Shown piece after piece: positions 63,199 to 64,000 of a stretch of 64,000 nucleotides of DNA (position 1 is its first letter; every line of letters starts with the position of its first letter). Source of the stretch: CAVTWY01 sp963738615 (GTDB lineage: Bacteria; Pseudomonadota; Gammaproteobacteria; Burkholderiales; Burkholderiaceae_C); NCBI GenBank assembly GCA_963738615.1, contig CAVTXI010000012.1, positions 1,426,001 to 1,490,000 of the forward strand, in the 5' to 3' direction. Under the pieces are notes generated by a model. The model was not told the DNA's origin. It searched no databases and was given only the letters and a program-made list of their open reading frames with translations. The position numbers and the translations under genes were made by a program.

Positions 63199-63825
63199 TC
63201 AACACATCTGCGACGCGCGCAACTCGCGAAGGTCTTGCCACCAGCGCGCGGGCCCGCGCACGACACGCGCGAGGCCGACCCAGTCGAAGGCCGAGCCGGG
63301 GTCGCGCTTGCGTCCAGGCGCGATGTGCTCGTGCCCCAGCACCGACTCGACGTGGTAGCGCCGACCGAGCGCACGCAGCAGCCGCGCGAGCGTCGCGTAC
63401 TGCGCGCTCGCGAAGGGCGTGTCCTCGAGTCCTTCGAGTTCGATGCCCACCGAGAAATCGTTGCACGCCGCGCGCCCGCGCCACGACGACACGCCCGCGT
63501 GCCACGCGCGCCGATCGCACGACACGAACTGCACGGCCTCGCCATCGCGACGCACGAAGAAGTGCGACGACACGCGCACGCCCCGCAGTCGTTCGTAATA
63601 AGGATGCGCGCCGCAGTCGAGGTTGTTCGTGAACAGCTGCGTTACGGCATCACCGCCGTATTCGCCGGGAGGCAGACTGATCGAATGCACGACGATGAGA
63701 TCCACCTGCGCGTCGGCCGGTCGCTCGTCGGTGTTCGCGGACACCACATGCCGGGCCCCGGGCCACCACCCGTCACGCCAGACGCGCGCAGTCCCTGCGC
63801 GCTTCGCACGACCCGACGCGCTCAC
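63199..63825 (-). CDS. ampD: 1,6-anhydro-N-acetylmuramyl-L-alanine amidase AmpD
   Basis: Cytoplasmic zinc amidase of murein recycling. The 208-residue protein has zinc ligand regions VDLIVVHSISLPPGEYGG, HAGVSSWRGR and HEHIAPGRKRDPG. The substrate region SHFFVRRDGEAVQFV is typical. The start is a GTG at 63825 that overlaps the pilR stop (GTGA), so the two are coupled. A pilS-pilR-ampD order is shared with other Burkholderiales. Confidence 0.95.
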   Translation of the reverse strand: MSASGRAKRAGTARVWRDGWWPGARHVVSANTDERPADAQVDLIVVHSISLPPGEYGGDAVTQLFTNNLDCGAHPYYERLRGVRVSSHFFVRRDGEAVQFVSCDRRAWHAGVSSWRGRAACNDFSVGIELEGLEDTPFASAQYATLARLLRALGRRYHVESVLGHEHIAPGRKRDPGSAFDWVGLARVVRGPARWWQDLRELRASQMC

Positions 63826-64000
63826 GCCTCGTCGTCGCGGTCAGCCGGCACCTGCACGCCCAGGCGCGCCATGCGGTAGCGCATCTGCCGCAACGTCAGC
63901 CCCAGACTCGACCCCGCGGCGGTACGGTTGTAGCGATAGCGATGCAGCGCGCGCGCGAGGATGTCGCGCTCGATGTCGTCGAGGTACGTGGCCAGATCGC
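63822..64000 (-). CDS. pilR: Sigma-54 response regulator, PilR-like, C-terminal fragment
   Basis: Only the last 58 or so residues are in the window. They form a Fis-type helix-turn-helix (DIERDILARALHRYRYNRTAAGSSLGLTLRQMRYRM) ending ARLGVQVPADRDDEA. The LTLRQMRYRMARLG form is typical of PilR, the NtrC-family activator of pilin transcription. The AmpD gene follows with a GTGA overlap. The receiver and AAA+ domains lie outside the window, so the name rests on the tail and context. Confidence 0.8.
   Translation of the reverse strand, partial: DLATYLDDIERDILARALHRYRYNRTAAGSSLGLTLRQMRYRMARLGVQVPADRDDEA

Noticed and set aside
1..64000. Phage, plasmid or genomic-island material
   Set aside because: No integrase, transposase, terminal repeat, tRNA attachment site or toxin-antitoxin gene was recognised, and the gene order is typical of a Burkholderiales chromosome.

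Overview
This window comes from a high-GC betaproteobacterium, most likely in the Burkholderiales. The evidence is gene order: an aa3 cytochrome oxidase operon with its small assembly genes, a rhodanese-grxC-secB-gpsA block, yqgE-ruvX-pyrR-pyrB-pyrC', rubredoxin next to pilGHIJ-chpA, a ThiD-like gene beside hemL, and pilR followed by ampD. No rRNA, tRNA, CRISPR array, insertion sequence or prophage gene was recognised. The genus is not resolved.

Layout. 0-1.7 kb: a truncated Gfo/Idh oxidoreductase and a WecG/TagA glycosyltransferase (surface polysaccharide). 1.9-12.3 kb: the aa3 oxidase operon on the minus strand, reading from 12.3 kb down: DUF2244, coxB, ctaD, a 44-residue assembly protein, cox11, DUF2970, ctaE, SURF1, a SCO-like protein, COX15, ctaB and SCO1. 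A small twin-transmembrane gene lies on the opposite strand. 12.4-17 kb: a BioC-like gene diverging from comF-trmL, then gpsA, secB, grxC and rhodanese. 17.2-22.7 kb: gpmA facing an overlapping minus-strand operon yqgE-ruvX-pyrR-pyrB-pyrC'-plsC. 22.7-26.4 kb: photolyase, an RffA-like sugar transaminase and a family 2 glycosyltransferase. 26.5-32.4 kb: a tripartite RND efflux system in the order OMF-MFP-RND. 32.5-42.4 kb: the type IV pilus chemosensory cluster (pilG, pilH, pilI, pilJ, chpA) preceded by rubredoxin. 42.6-51.5 kb (plus strand): ThiD-like, hemL, mpl, YqiA-like esterase, fabG-like reductase, RNB exonuclease, TonB, mtgA. 51.6-58 kb: an unknown protein, TlpA, accB-accC, prmA, DUF3426 and a PfkB kinase. 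58-64 kb (minus strand): histone H1-like protein, nrdB, nrdA, ampD and the 3' end of pilR.

Sequence quality matters here. At least a dozen genes, including essential ones (pyrB, gpmA, ruvX, nrdA, plsC, coxB), carry single- or double-base frameshifts although the protein reads on perfectly in another frame. They cluster at 10.8-11.2 and 16.6-22.2 kb, with isolated cases near 43.06, 52.04, 56.1 and 61.1-61.4 kb, while 22.7-42 kb is clean. The simplest reading is uncorrected indels in a draft assembly. Disrupted genes are therefore annotated over their full extent.

Most of the window is conserved housekeeping. The points most worth a second look are: a CoxB subunit that continues through a cytochrome c domain into an OmpA-like peptidoglycan-binding domain; a pyrC' product without the HxH metal motif; a ThiD-like protein without its catalytic cysteine; a second, non-canonical SCO-like protein; a well-formed pair of NrdR boxes over the nrdA promoter; and several unexplained short repeats. 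I did not find a clearly undescribed multi-gene system.
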